Assembly (NCBI RefSeq): GCF_020991375.1
Contig: NZ_JAJLQZ010000032.1
Location: 1 to 41,108, forward strand
Origin: Glycomyces amatae
GTDB taxonomy: Bacteria; Actinomycetota; Actinomycetes; Mycobacteriales; Micromonosporaceae
Length of the DNA: 41,108 nt
Reading direction: 5' to 3'
Position 1 is the first letter of the stretch. Every line of letters starts with the position of its first letter. Position numbers and translations under genes: made by a program. This document shows positions 41,015 through 41,108 of this stretch, in pieces. The notes beneath the pieces were generated by a model that was not told the origin of the DNA, did not search any database, and saw only the letters and a program-made list of their open reading frames with translations.

Positions 41015-41108
41015 GGCCTCCGCATTTCCGTCGAACGGACCGGCCGAACCTACCATGCGGGCGCGGAGCGGCTGCTTTGTGAAAGTGCGTCGTGGCAGGT
41101 GCAGGTGC

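Overview
The window comes from a high-GC actinobacterium. Support: GC-rich codon use on the right two thirds, a SigE-type ECF sigma factor, a PadR gene coupled to a HAAS-type membrane protein, a Scr1-type XRE/DUF397 pair, a long actinobacterial MazG and a complete ectABCD operon for ectoine and hydroxyectoine. The genus cannot be fixed from the sequence; a Glycomyces-like osmotolerant actinomycete is a weak guess.

Two regions meet at a tRNA-Gln(CUG) gene at 12984-13058 (minus strand). To its left (1 to about 12.96 kb) lies a genomic island of mixed and lower GC. It ends in a large serine recombinase that points into the 3' side of the tRNA gene. The island carries: the end of an unknown gene; a small Cys-rich protein gene; a decayed GntR regulator plus EamA transporter remnant; a distinctly AT-rich two-gene module (DUF3696-type ATPase followed by an overlapping PIN-domain nuclease gene, with its own promoter); a conserved unknown gene; a frameshifted SLOG-like gene; a 51-residue Cys-containing protein gene; a TPR-type XRE regulator in one operon with a TrmO-like methyltransferase; and, divergent across a TGTAG-type operator region, an unknown gene followed by a 2-oxoglutarate oxygenase/NUDIX pair. 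The ATPase/PIN pair is the best candidate for an undescribed system, most likely an anti-phage or anti-plasmid module.

To the right of the tRNA the sequence looks like ordinary chromosome. 13.2-17.1 kb: a six-TM protein divergent from PadR/HAAS across a palindrome, then a SigE-family sigma factor with a membrane-anchored partner. 17.1-22.1 kb: ectD, ectC, ectB and ectA, then mazG and a SurA-like lipoprotein, all read leftwards. 22.4-24.0 kb: an NmrA-type reductase and a divergent TetR regulator sharing two near-identical operators. 24.0-25.9 kb: two overlapping unknown genes, a 30-bp perfect inverted repeat, and the Scr1/DUF397 pair, whose first gene seems to be leaderless. 25.9-31.25 kb: an orphan histidine kinase, a beta-lactamase-fold hydrolase with a membrane tail, a YCII protein, two small membrane proteins and a methyltransferase. 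31.25-32.74 kb: a repetitive, strand-skewed stretch with almost no convincing coding content. 32.7-41.1 kb: an SDR oxidoreductase, a DUF3592-like membrane protein, mfd, a YdjM-type membrane protein, an arylamine N-acetyltransferase and a TrmH/SpoU RNA methyltransferase.

All calls come from reading the sequence and from family knowledge. No database search was run, so family names for the unknown genes are provisional.
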